Shown: in pieces, positions 31,304 through 42,400 of the stretch | Layout: every line of letters begins with the position of its first letter | Numbering within the stretch: the stretch's first letter is position 1 | DNA from: Isoetes taiwanensis | Taxonomy: Eukaryota > Streptophyta > Lycopodiopsida > Isoetales > Isoetaceae | Length of the DNA stretch: 64,000 bases | Direction of reading: 5' to 3' | NCBI GenBank assembly: GCA_021234155.1 | Contig: JAJEKV010000574.1 | Location: forward strand, 78,910 to 142,909 | The notes under the pieces: generated by a model | What the model was told of the DNA's origin: nothing | Database searches by the model: none | What the model saw: only the letters and a program-made list of their open reading frames with translations | Position numbers and translations under genes: made by a program

Positions 31304-31490
31304 CATAAATCTTGCCACCTTTTATTTTGCTCTAAGAAGGCCAATTTGCCCTACAAATGGGCTCTAATACCACAACCATTATAGACTGAGCTTCAAAAAA
31401 CTTAACTAATATCTTACTATCTGGTTTATTGATTGAAGAGCCACAAAAGAATTGCTAAACTGAGATGAATTGCGATTCTTAAGATGAATC
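31304..31490. repeat. Second copy of the primer-site-containing fragment
   Basis: Matches about 30006-30185: TTTTATTTTGCTCTAAGAAG, then GGCTCTAATACCACAACC (reverse of a TGGTATTAGAGCC primer-like site), then CTAACTAATATCTT and AATTGCTAAACT. Confidence 0.7.
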
Positions 31491-32136
31491 GTGATTCTCC
31501 TCCAATGAACTTCTAATTTCTCTGTTTTCGTTGTCCCTTAATGCAATCAAATGACGAAAGCATGACCCGCCTGCTAAAAACTGAACGCCGTATATCTACT
31601 CCAGGATGTGGTAAACCTGGACACATGTCGGGTTAATTACTGTCATGTCCGAGCTAACCACACTTTTGTCCAAGCTAACCACCGTTTTTTGGCCGGGATA
31701 ACCACGTGGTGAACTGAGCGCGGGACTGTGTTTTGGCATGCTAATCTTTAAATAAAGCTTGCAATCAACTTCTTGAACGGTCTAATCCGGTTCAAACATC
31801 ATTGAAATCGTCTTGTCAGCACCTAAACACCTCATTCTATCACAAGAGAGCAAGAGATTTGAGCACAGATAAAGCAAGATTAGTGAAAAAACATGCAAAA
31901 ACCATTGTGTTTTGAGCTTAAAACTGAGCAGTGTGTCTGGGTTAACCACATCCCTGAGTAGATTTATGGCCATCCAAGAAAACCCTGTTGGCTGCATGTG
32001 GATATCCTCAGAATGCTGGAAACTCTTGACAAGTGTTCGTGCAAAAGTGCTTTCTTTCCATTTTTAAATGATTTTGTTCTACTTAAGGTTTGGCAACAAG
32101 ATTGATGGGTATCATATTTGCGTGTCTACTTTGCAA
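31491..32136. other. Spacer, nothing recognised
   Basis: No domain or repeat beyond a short ACCAC-rich stretch near 31660-31700. Confidence 0.4.
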
Positions 32137-33198
32137 ATGTGCAACATCTGGGGAGGAGAGCCCAACCATTGCAACCATGTGGAAGCTCAATGAGGTGTTA
32201 ACCTTATCATAATTGTAGCATTTTTTCTTTACTTAATCCAACTGTGGAGACTAGCAATTCATCTTGTTGTATACAAGTTTCTATACATCCTCACTTATTA
32301 GGCCAATATAGCTAGTAAAGTTTCATGAAAACCTGCTGGAAAAAGGATCTGATCCACATTTAAGGATTATATCAAATTGCTATTATTTTCCTTGTGTAGT
32401 AAAAACTCCTTATCTTTGATTATTTATCTATTTTGATTCAGGAGCTGGAACTGCTTGGAAAGAAGGAAAACTTCTTGGAAACTAAAATCTCTGAGGAGCT
32501 TGCAAAAGCAAGATATTTCATGAAAGAGAAAAACAAAAGAGGTAAAATTCTAGGGGAAAAGGCTATCTCGAAATGTTTTTGCTCAAATTTTGCAGCTTAG
32601 GAATCACCAGTCGCATATAGAGGGACAGGTTTGTCTTTAAGATTTGATGTATGTTCAGATTTTAGAATAACAATGTTCTGGCAGGTGAGTATGCTCGATC
32701 AAGCAACTGCTACAATAGAGACAGTTGTTCTTGTCTTTAAGATTTGATGTATGTTCAGATTTTAGAATAATAATGTTCTGGCAGGTGAGTATGCTCGATC
32801 AAGCAACTGCTACAACAGAGACAGTTGTTGTGTTGAGGAAAGCAGCAACAGAACTGGATAGAATACTAAAAACGTATATAATTTATGATGGAAACAGTGG
32901 AATTGCATTTGGTTTTGATAATTTATTTCTTCTATCGGTTTTGATATATTGTTTCTTCTATTGGTTTCGAACAGGAGCAACATCACTGATGTTGACAATA
33001 CTATGGATGAAATCAATGGCCATATGGAGGACATGAGAACGATTCAAGAGGCCTGCACGCTTCTAGACATTGATGAGGTACTTCAAATGAGAGAAAATCC
33101 GATGTTGTTGTCTTTATGGGATTATACAATAATCTTATGTTTGTTGTTTGGTCTATTAGGATGAAGTGGCGGCTGAATTTAAAGAGTTGGAATTATGA
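32137..33198 (+). pseudogene. SNF7/VPS32 (ESCRT-III) gene relic, copy A, introns retained
   Basis: Exon-like blocks match plant SNF7 in order: TIATMWKLNE with donor at 32195; ELELLGKKENFLETKISEEL then AKARYFMKEKNKR from 32442; LQLRNHQSHIEGQ to 32628; VSMLDQATATTETVVVLRKA from 32785; SNITDVDNTMDEINGHMEDM then RTIQEACTLLDIDE (32975-33077); and DEVAAEFKELEL with stop at 33196-33198. SNF7 polymerises on endosomes during multivesicular-body formation. Retained AG/GT sites show it was copied as DNA, not RNA. It is broken by an early frameshift, an in-frame stop around 32551 unless that stretch is intronic, and a 100-bp tandem duplication (32631-32730 and 32731-32830). The protein would also lack SNF7's usual C-terminal part. 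Confidence 0.8.
32631..32830 (+). repeat. 100-bp tandem duplication inside the SNF7 relic
   Basis: Each unit starts TTGTCTTTAAGATTTGATGT and covers a splice acceptor plus the VSMLDQATAT-coding exon start. The units differ at only a few positions. Confidence 0.95.
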
Positions 33199-33629
33199 GT
33201 ACAATTGCCTAAGCCATGTTGTAACACTAACACAATGAACCCCCAATAAAAAGGACCTTTAATTGCGACTAAGGAAGAAATGGCAGCACAACCATAAAAA
33301 ACATTGTGTTTATTTTTTATTTATCATGGTCGCTGTAAACATTTCTCTTACTGACTCACTTACTGATTTGAATTGTATTCGATGGGGATGCAAAAGACAT
33401 CAAACACATGGGATTTCAACATACATTTGTGTCTTGTGTTTGATGACATTTGGGCTGCAAGTTAGATTGAAGATTCCCTTAAGATTACTCTAGATTCTTT
33501 CAACAATCTTTTGTTATTTTTCAAGATTCCATCAAAATCTCTCAAGATTCTTTAAGATTCCAGTAACCTCTAAAGATTCTTAAGCTATTTTTCATTTCCA
33601 AAGATCTCATTGTATTCCATCATTGGATT

Positions 33630-34280
33630 GTAGCAAATCAAAAGTCTCAAACTCCTTGGTCAAAGGAATGAGGAGATTCTTAGTGTTCACTTTGTAGATG
33701 ATACATACTTATTTATCGCTACGGATGAGCTTTCACTTGGGCACATTCAGAATGAGCACATTCAAATAGTTTTGGACAACTTTGGGAGATGTTATGGATG
33801 CAAAAGTGAATCATATCAAGACTAGGCTAAAGATTCTTGAGCTCTTTTTTGTTTTCCAAGATCTCACCTCAATATTCCTTGACTTTCTTGTACATGGAAC
33901 CACTCTTTTGACAGCTTTTGGTGAGCTGGTGTTTGTCTCTACCTAGTGGGTCCCTTAACATTTTCCTAGGTTCCATCGATGCAATTAGATTCAACGAGTT
34001 TCCGAAGGCCAATATTTCAATTAAAGGGATTGCAGCAAATCAAAAGTCTCAAACTCCTTGGTCAAAGGAATGAGGAGATCCTTAATGTTCACTTCACAAA
34101 TGATACATGCTTATTTATCTCTACAGATCAGCATTCACTTGAGCACATTCAAATAGTTCTGGACAACTTTGGGAGATGTTATAGATGCAAAGTGAATCCT
34201 ATCAAGACTAGGCTTATTTCAAGAAACCAGTTGCTAGAGAGCAAGATACTCTCTCTTGTGGGTGTAAATATATTTCTTCT
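33630..34280 (+). mobile_element. Duplicated reverse-transcriptase fragment (non-LTR type)
   Basis: Two copies, about 33640-33835 and 34022-34270, encode QIKSLKLLGQRNEE, HFTNDTCLFISTDQHSLEHI and QIVLDNFGRCYRCKVNPIKT. This resembles the catalytic FADDT region and following helix of plant L1-like LINEs, with the first Asp of the pair changed (TND in copy 2, VDD in copy 1). The copies are direct repeats and probably part of the same segmental duplication that copied the SNF7 relic. Confidence 0.65.
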
Positions 34281-34313
34281 ACCACCAAATCTAAAATTGC
34301 ATTCCATATGCAG

Positions 34314-34670
34314 ATGTGTATGCTCGATCAAGCAACTGCTACAACAGAGATAATTGTTGCATTGAGGAACGCAAAAGTAGAAACAGATAGAACGCGTAAA
34401 CAAATGTGTGAAGTTTCTAATGGAAATACTGAAATTGCATTTGATATGTTGTTTCTTCCATTAGATCATTTCTTAAATATTGACAATACCAACGGCTGCA
34501 AGGAGGAAGGAGGACATGAGAGAGATTCAAGAGACTTGCACATCTGTAGTAGACATTGGAGTACTTCAAATTGATGTTGTAATTGATTTATGGGACTATA
34601 CAACAATCTTATGTTCAGAGTCTGATCTATCAGAATGAAGTGGAGGCTGAATTTCAAGAGTTGAAATTAG
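34314..34670 (+). pseudogene. SNF7/VPS32 gene relic, copy B (3' half)
   Basis: After an acceptor at 34312-34313 the DNA gives MCMLDQATATTEIIVALRNA, then a decayed version of the DVDNTMDEIN exon ending DMREIQETCTSVVDIG, then NEVEAEFQELKLG. The copy A stop codon is lost here (TTATGA versus TTAGGA). The 3' flank, GAAATGGCAGCA then AAAAACATTGTG, also matches copy A, so the duplication covers gene and flank. Confidence 0.75.
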
Positions 34671-35250
34671 GAGTACAATTTCCATTCATACGTCCAATAT
34701 CAAATGGACATATGAAACCCCCAGCAAAACATGCCTGAACAAAATGGGTTGAATTGGTACTAAAGGAAGAAATGGCAGCATAATGATGAAAAACATTGTG
34801 CTTACTTCCTAATATTCAAAGTAAAATGCCAAAATACCTTCTATTTTTCCACCTTTTCTTTCCATCATATAGAAGGAAAAAAATGCCAAGTGCCATTTAT
34901 ATGCTCCAAATTTTTCACTTGGTCAGCAGCCCAGATTCCACTTGATCATGGCATTTACCTCCAAACCAATAGTTCGCAGGCATCTCATAATCTTCCAATT
35001 TTAGGCGGCCATCAGCTTTCAGCCACCTTTGAACAAAATGGATATTGCTTCGTTAGTGGAATCAAAACAATTTGAGAGGGGTAGGTGTTGATGAATCTAT
35101 GAAAAATGTTTGTAACAGTTTTGCATTAACATAATCATAAACGTTCACATAGAACCAGGATTAGATGATCCAAGAGCATGATACGGCATTCCAGGGGGTA
35201 GAAGGCAGTAGGTTAAGTTTAGTAATAACAGACGATCATGAATCATAAGA
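34671..35250. other. Spacer between the SNF7 relic and bL20
   Basis: Apart from the duplicated SNF7 flank up to about 34810, nothing was recognised. Confidence 0.4.
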
Positions 35251-35775
35251 TCATACTTTGCTTTTCAGGGATACGCGGTGATGCCCTGGCAATGCTTCTA
35301 GAGTTTTTCGCGCAATGTCCACTAACGATTTGAAAGAAAAGGGTTCCAGCGTAGCTAATTACGATAAAACTTTCCGATTCAAGCTGGATGTTTTCCTTTG
35401 AATGACCCATGAATAAATTCACCATACTTGACCTGCGGTAACCAATTATATTAATATGGTCATTGGCATATCATTACCATCGGAGTCTTTGGAGACTAGG
35501 CGACTCACTGATTTTTTTTTTTTAAAAATTTGAACATTATCTGAGAATCAAATATTGCAAACACCAAAAGGTAAAGATAACATACACCATAGAGCCTAGT
35601 TCCGGCGTTGATACGTTGAATCCACAAACCACGCATGTCTCTTTTTTTTTTAATGCGACGATCTCTGTAGGCATATTGAAGACCCTTCTCAACTTGGTTC
35701 TCTTGCAATGCGAATACAGTTCTTGGCTCTACCACGGTAGCCTTTAGCCAACTCCAAGATCCTATCTTTACGCAT
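35251..35775 (-). pseudogene. Organellar ribosomal protein bL20, nuclear copy, broken
   Basis: Minus-strand exon 1 (35775-35588) encodes [20 protein letters not shown] then [20 protein letters not shown] and [14 protein letters not shown]. An intron follows (35587-35433, GT-AG). Exon 2 (35432-35251) encodes VKYGEFIHG, LNRKVLS, LATLEPFSFKSLVDIARKTL and EALPGHHRVSLKSKV with a stop. This matches plant nuclear bL20 for mitochondria or plastid, a large-subunit protein that binds 23S rRNA and nucleates 50S assembly. Breaks: a +1 shift in the IARE-VEKG region of exon 1, a shift before LNRK in exon 2, and TAA in place of the Glu codon after KVLS. A few edits separate it from open, so sequence error or a recent pseudogene are both possible. 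Confidence 0.9.
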
Positions 35776-35938
35776 CGTGTTGCATTTGTGTTACTAAACC
35801 CCAGAAAGCCCTTAGAACCCTAAAACGCCATTACCCTAAAACCAATGGTTAACTCATAAGGGTAGGGTCTATATTTTTTTAGGGCAAATTTTGATGTGCC
35901 CTTATTCGTGCATGGCAAACTTTAGTATACCAAGTGCT

Positions 35939-35990
35939 AAGAAAGCCACATCTGGGCATCTCCACTAAGCACAAACCACAATACAATGCT
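35939..35990. repeat. Left copy of a 52-bp target-site duplication
   Basis: Begins AAGAAAGCCACATCTGGGCA and ends CACAATACAATGCT. It is identical over 52 bases to 36752-36803. Confidence 0.95.
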
Positions 35991-36751
35991 AGATCAGTGA
36001 AACCATTATAGCCGGGATTAAAAACCTCGCCCTTTCGGGTTTTCGAGGAAAAACCCTGGCCATAATAGCAACACTAATCAGAAAAGGAACTAAAAATAGT
36101 ACAAGCACAGTAACAGCTGGACAAGTCTGAACAAAGTGCAACCAATAAAGTACATGCTCCTCCGGAAAAGCCAGGTCGCAAATCTTCAGTCAAACTCCAA
36201 GACATCATAATACTGCAACTCTGCATAAATTGAATAGTCCCAACAAACTCCAAGTCAACTAAGGAGTGTTGGAAGAAACTCTGCATATAATCAACTCCAA
36301 GCAAATCCAAGGAACAAGAGAGTCTCAGCAAGCTAATGCAGCACATATCCAAGACACTAGGGTCTCCCAAATGGCATGAGGGCCAAAACATCACAACAAG
36401 CACACTGGCACGAGGGCCACAAGTCACACCAACTCCCCTGGCACGAGGGCCCTCCCATGGAACTCAAGACTACCAGGAACTAGAAAGAGCTAGACCATAG
36501 GTTATGGGGTGGGGTGGGAGGGTGGGTGGTTGGTCTGTCGGGTAAAGAGCGGAAGGGCAAACTAGAAACCGTGGAGATACAGATGCGCTGATGAGAATGG
36601 AAAGGTCCGGAAGGGTATAAAAGGAGATGAAAAACCTAACTGCCAAGGGGCAACCTAACTAACTGGCGTCGACAATTACATTTATCTTCTTATCGTCATA
36701 CGAAGATAAATTCAATTGTCAAAGCCAGAGGGAGAAGAAGAGACAAACTGA
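35991..36751 (-). mobile_element. 761-bp retro-insertion with the LINE 3' hairpin
   Basis: It is bounded by perfect 52-bp direct repeats. At its left end the inverted LINE-family hairpin occurs (36011-36060: CCGGGATTAAAAACC, GGGTTTTCGAGGAAAAACCC), so its 3' end is left. The rest, read on the minus strand, starts CAGTTTGTCTCTTCTTCTCC and shows no LINE protein motif. It may be a transcript or non-autonomous element moved by the LINE machinery. The GGTCCCATAGG and GACGATAAAA parts and the microsatellite of other copies are missing. Confidence 0.75.
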
Positions 36752-36803
36752 AAGAAAGCCACATCTGGGCATCTCCACTAAGCACAAACCACAATACAAT
36801 GCT

Positions 36804-37095
36804 GAAGAACCGAGGCAGAAAAGACTAAGGTTCAGAGGAATAGGATGAAGGACCCAAATCCGGCACAGAAAGCTGGACAGATTAGATCGAATCTGCAAAT
36901 AATCTGCTAAGCATTAAACGAAGAAATGGAGGGGGCAGCAACGCCAATGGTCGTCTGTTTTAATTCTGCACCTTTGAAATTTGTATGGGTCCCCGTCTGC
37001 AAAAAACAGAGGGCCCTTTATCTGGCATAAAAGGAGGAATATTCCTCCCATCAACGGCCCCAATTGAAAAATGAAAATTAATATGTTGATCATTC
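36804..37095. other. Spacer, nothing recognised
   Basis: No gene or repeat seen. Confidence 0.4.
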
Positions 37096-37493
37096 ATCAA
37101 CTCGGTAGTTTTTTCTACGATGGAGAGCGAGAGAATGTCTTGTGGAAGCAGAAGAGATGTTGAAACATCACGATTATATTATTAAATTTATGTAGAAAGA
37201 ACTTGAAATATGGGTAGTCTCTGAAGATATAGAAAGAGATGTTTTTATGTCAGCGAAATTTTATGATCTCAACTAGGAATATGTTTGTTTATCAACCCAA
37301 TAGTTCTTTCTACGATGCACAAGCCGTAAAATGTCTTGTGGAAGCAAAATAGATGTTGAAACATCGTGACTTCATTACTAAAATTAAATAAGCAAATCTT
37401 TATGGGTACAATCCCTGAAGATATGGAAAGAGATGTTTTTATATCTTCGGAAGAAGCTAAAGTTTATGATCTCAACTAGGAATATGTTTGTTT
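37096..37493. repeat. Tandem duplication, period about 195-200 bp
   Basis: Both units, from 37096 and from 37291, contain TTTCTACGATG, AAATGTCTTGTGGAAGCA or its near match, GATGTTGAAACATC, AGAGATGTTTTTAT and ATGATCTCAACTAGGAATAT. Confidence 0.9.
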
Positions 37494-38655
37494 TCACGTT
37501 GGCAAGCAGTCCCAGCAGGAGAGGAAAGGGGACAACGTTGTTCGTGGATGTATCTCATTCATCTTGTACATAACAAGCAAATAAAGGAATCTTGATCATG
37601 TGTAGTAACATATCTTGCATCTATATACATATACATTATCTACTAATACATGAGCAATAAGTCTTGATTCTACAACTGTTCATGCATTCCTTTCTCGTTT
37701 ATTGATCAATTCAACTCGTTTAAATGGTAATAAAGTTACAAATCTGGATATATTCTATTTTTTTCTTCACCTTTTGAATACCTGATATGTGGTTTCGATT
37801 TATAAAAAAAAATAGAGATTATTTTATATAAAATAAATGCGAATTTTTATATCAAAGATAAGTCTGAAATAAAAGATATCAGGCTTTTCAAAATGAAAAA
37901 AGAAGTTAATTTCTTATTCACATTAAAATGTTCAATGAGAACTGAATCTGGCCTCTTTTTCCTCTTTGACATTAATTTCTTATTCACATTAAAATGTTCA
38001 AAATTTTGAGAATTGACTCCTACTACTTGCTCCCCATAAGTTGGAAAAGTTTCTTGGTGGTACTCAATGCTTCCTTAGTTGCATACATTACTTCGACAGT
38101 AATGTTTGTAATTCCACTCTTTGCGAACTTCTCAGTCTTTCTTTCCCGACACCGTTATTCATAATCACATGCCCTAATCCTCTGAGCTACATGCCCTTTT
38201 TCCCCAGCCATTCCAGATTAAGCTGGAGTGGAATTGCACATGTCGAAGTTCAGAAAAAAATGCACTTATTTCTGGTCGAGATACGTACAAAATTCCTAAC
38301 CTTATTGGCAAAGGATTGAATAATTAAAGGGAGGTGTGCAAAGCAAAGTACTTTATTGAATATAGAATTTGAAGAGTTCATATAACTTTGACGAAAATAA
38401 CAAGAACACATGGGGAATCAAAACTCTATGGAGTGAAACGAAGGGATGATCCACCTTTTGTTGAATGTTATGTTGAAAGGATTTTAAGTTGTTTGGAAGG
38501 TCTCACACATCTGAATGCCATGATGGTAGGGGTAGAGAAAGGGTGCCTGCATTAACTAAGACCAATACAATAATCATTCTTATTGCTATCATATTCCTTT
38601 GGGGGTCTGTGATATGTCCTCGTGGATGTTGCGAATGTGGCATGGCGTAAAAATA
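37494..38655. other. AT-rich DNA with a short direct repeat
   Basis: TTAATTTCTTATTCACATTA followed by AAATGTTCA occurs near 37905 and again near 37972. A frame at 38041-38319 lacks recognisable features. Confidence 0.45.
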
Positions 38656-38690
38656 CTATCCATCCATCCATCCATCCATCCATCCACCCA
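38656..38690 (+). repeat. CATC microsatellite
   Basis: About eight CATC units follow GCGTAAAAATACTAT. A similar CCAT run occurs at 45016. Confidence 0.9.
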
Positions 38691-38839
38691 TGTATTATAT
38701 ACTATCCAAATTATTCAATTGATTTCAACAATCATTTGTATATTCCTTTGCTCCTCCCGAATAGTGCTGAAAGAGATGGGAAGAAATGGCAAAGGAGGAG
38801 CCAGCTATCGGAGTCAAATCAAACAGAGGACCATTATAT

Positions 38840-39012
38840 TACAAGTACGATCTAAAGTTTCTGCTTTATTAGGTAGAATGCCTTTTGTTGTGGGCTATCA
38901 GCCAACTCTCAGAAGAATTACTTCCAGAATGGAGGGATATATAGCTTCCATCTAGGCATTTTATGTACTTGCAGATGATTTGACTGACCCCAGGCCCTGT
39001 TACAACATTTTC
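38840..39012 (+). pseudogene. atpB: Plastid-type ATP synthase beta (atpB) fragment in nuclear DNA
   Basis: The plus strand reads [20 protein letters not shown], QPTL, then RITSRMEGYIASI, a stop, and FYVLADDLTDPRP. This matches the beta-subunit stretch [20 protein letters not shown] ... ERITSTKEGSITSIQAVYV ... ADDLTDPAP. GRM and ITSI favour the plastid over the mitochondrial protein. About nine residues after QPTL are deleted and a stop replaces Gln. Only about 55 codons remain. It is probably old plastid DNA transferred to the nucleus. Confidence 0.8.
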
Positions 39013-39429
39013 ATTGTGATTATCACAATATATTATGATGATTGAAGAGATATTACTGAAATTATCATTTATATTTTGAATGCACATCGAATAACATGCT
39101 ATTCGAGAGAATGGCATCTTTTACATAAAGTCTACTTTCTCTTTACTATAATTTGCACTCAAAACAATTCCTTTACCACTGAGCTGTCATTTAAGGGCCT
39201 TAGCTGGTGGTCTGGGTTGTTCCCCTTTCAGTGATGGAGCTTATCTTTCACTATCTCATTGGCTGACAAATTCCTGAAAAAGAGAACCTATAAGAAAAGA
39301 AAAGGCTAATCAGTTATTGTTTCCCTTCGTCCCCGTCGATATCATGCATGAGTGCAAATCGCTATTCAAATGAATGTTTAAACCTCAGTTTGCGAAGATC
39401 ATATCACAGAGCAAGCAAAATTTTTTTTG
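39013..39429. other. Spacer, nothing recognised
   Basis: AT-rich; a poly-T run at 39421-39429 adjoins the LINE tail. Confidence 0.4.
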
Positions 39430-42400
39430 AAGGAAGGAAGGAAGGAAGGAAGGTACTTTTTATCGTCCCACGGAGACCAATCGGTCCTATGGGACTTAAT
39501 ACAAAAAGCAACAGCGGATTCTTGCCGGGATTAAAAACCCCTCGGAGAAGGGTTTTCGAGGAAAAACCGTGGAAAACAATCGGCATGTGACAAACCGTGC
39601 TAATCATATAAAATGCGAGAAACATCCCAATATATGGGGTCATGCACCACCCCAGTAGTGCCTAGTCAGTCACGAATGACGGCGGGGCAAATGTGACCTC
39701 GCAGGTCCGATTACCTCTGGATGTATGACCCTGGGGCACATACCGACGGTGTGTTCATCGGCAAATGCAAGGGCACGTCAGGAAGGCCATACTAAGGGAG
39801 CGATCCGCCCGGACTGACCAACATCGGCAACTCGAAAGTGTGAGACTCATCCAATGGCACCCGTTTGATAAAGATCGACAGAGTCTGCCCGGCGCGGTTC
39901 CCCTAATCCACCCTGCCGCCTCTGGATCGCGGTAAGATGGTGGGCACCTCGCGTAATGGAGGCAATGAGTCCGCTTTTTCGAGGGGCGAAACCGGGAACG
40001 CGGTAGAGATTGTGGCCCCGCTAACACGGTTGATGTGCTCCTTGTAATGGGCCATTTTGACTTGCTCTAGAGCAATGGGGTCCCGAGCTCGCAAGGAAAC
40101 AAGCATCTAGGTACTCCAAGCAGCCGCCACGATCGTCATTGCGCCCGGTACCGACGACCCGGTTCACGCATCGTTCCATCCGGGCGAACCACCGATCTCT
40201 CTTACCCCTCCAACGGGCCCTAAGCCGCTGCGGACTCATGGCCGGTGTAAGCGGTCGCTGGAGCCGAGCATCACCCATAGTAACCACTTTCTCAAAATAG
40301 ACGATGTGTCTATCAAGGGCTGCCTACCGGGTTTAAGAATCGGTTTCTGCAAAGAACTGATAGGGGACTGGTTTTCCACCCCAAGTGCCCGGCTAAAAAT
40401 GCCTTGCACTGCCTCCAAGTCATTCAGTCGCCAAAGAGACTTTAATCGCCCCAAACCTCGACCCGTCTGGAAGGGACAGTTCGACCGGTGCTAACGGATG
40501 TGACCGATGGCCCTAATCATATAGCTCGCCGTAGGATTGTTGTTCTCGCATGGCATAAAAGCGCTTCCACAATAAGTCATCACATAGCGGATAGACGCCC
40601 CCTCCAGAGGAGGAGGGGAACTCCACCCCTAGGTACTTGTAGGTGGGCGTGACGCCCTGGTCAGCCCCCGATATGTGAGTGCGTGGAGGCATGGGGTGAC
40701 GGAAGAGATATGAGAACCACCCCCGTCTTGGCGATTGACGCCGCATGTCCGTAGCGACAAAATGTGTCTAGGGCATCCAGTGGACCGTGATAGCTGTGGG
40801 TGTGGGCCGCTTGAGCCAACATCGCCCCGCGATAGATGATTTTGGCCGGATGACCAGTGCAAAAGGCGTATGCCATCCCCATGCTCGAAGCCGGGGCTCT
40901 AACCGATCAATGTAGAGGCCAAAAGTGTTGGCGAGAGGGGCAACCTGCTTGGACCCCCGATACTACTTGGTGAATGCTTGGCCGTCGGCCGCATCCCCGC
41001 CAAAACAACTCTCATACAACCACAGATATGGCATTACTCGCAGGCGGTGGGAGCCCCGGTTGACGCTGATCTAGCCCTGACTTTTCAGGGGACCGTATCA
41101 AAAAGCCTTTCGCGAAGTCCACATTAAAGCGGCAATACAAGTCAGTAGATGATTCCATCTTCAATCGATGTTCGCAGCGTAAAAAGATATGGTCAATCGT
41201 TGAGTGGCTGGTCGAAAGCTCGTCAGGTGAGGAGGGGCTCGCGACATCCACCTCGCCAGTAGTCCGGTCAACGCTTTCGAATGCCCAATGATTTTGGCAA
41301 ATCTTGAAACTGATTTCATGATCGCCCTGCATTAATTGGCCGACAAAGGTGGGTCGCCTCGGGCCTTGTGAATGGGGAACAACTCGCCAGGGTCCATTGT
41401 CTTGGGAAACCTCCCCGCAATGCTCATGAACAGTGAGGACCTAAGACAGCAAGCCGCCGGGCCCACTTGAGTAATCCCGCCCGCGATACCATCGAGGTCA
41501 CCGCCTTCCCATTAGCTAGCCGCTTGCAGGCCCCTCCTCAACATCCTCGGCCCAGAACCAATGGGGCCATCCCCGGGGGTATGGGCGCATTGGCCCCCCG
41601 GGCGGGCGTGGGAAGCCGCCGCCAAGTAGTACCGCTCCCACGCCGTGCGTGATGTCCCCTCAGAGGGTCGGGCTGGCCTTCAAGCACTCGGCTACTAAAA
41701 GGTTCGGAGAGGGATGAGGTCCAAGAGGGTCAACATCTCCCCCGAGGCAAGGTACGCTACCAGGTCCTTCGCCGGGATGGGCGCCGCATCGCGGTGGTGG
41801 CCTCGCAAGCTGCACTGATTTCGATCCGATCGAGCCAGACTGCCGCTATGCTTTTCTTCGTGATCAATCAAACTAAATACGGGTTGCGCGAATGTTGCTC
41901 GACCTCGGCGACGGTCCGCTAAAGTACCCGCCATCCGTGACATCCGTAATAGCTAAGTCACCGGTAGTGCTCACGCTTCTAGTGTGGAGGTCTCAGCACT
42001 ACCGGGAGGGCGCCCATGAGCATCTTGGCGAGTCCTCTGCACAGCTCATAATCGAAGTCTCAACCGAGGACCACGAGGGTCGGGTATAGTGGGGGCTCCC
42101 GGGCGGCTCGCCAAAACCAGTCCAAATAAAGTGGGAGGTGATCCGAATGACCTCCCCTCATCCCGACCGGCCCTGCGCTCCACCCTAAACGACCGATGAG
42201 ATGCATATCTTGCGCAATACTAAGCACATAGTCCACCACACTAGACCCTCCCCTCGATTGTCCCCGTCATGATGTGCACTTGTGAATCGGGCCACCGTGA
42301 AAGGCCATTGCAAATTATCAAGTAAAATGCCACATAGCAGAGCAACCGGCCCACAAAGCGAAAGTGACTCCGGTTTGTCATCCGACCAAGGCGTGGCGGG

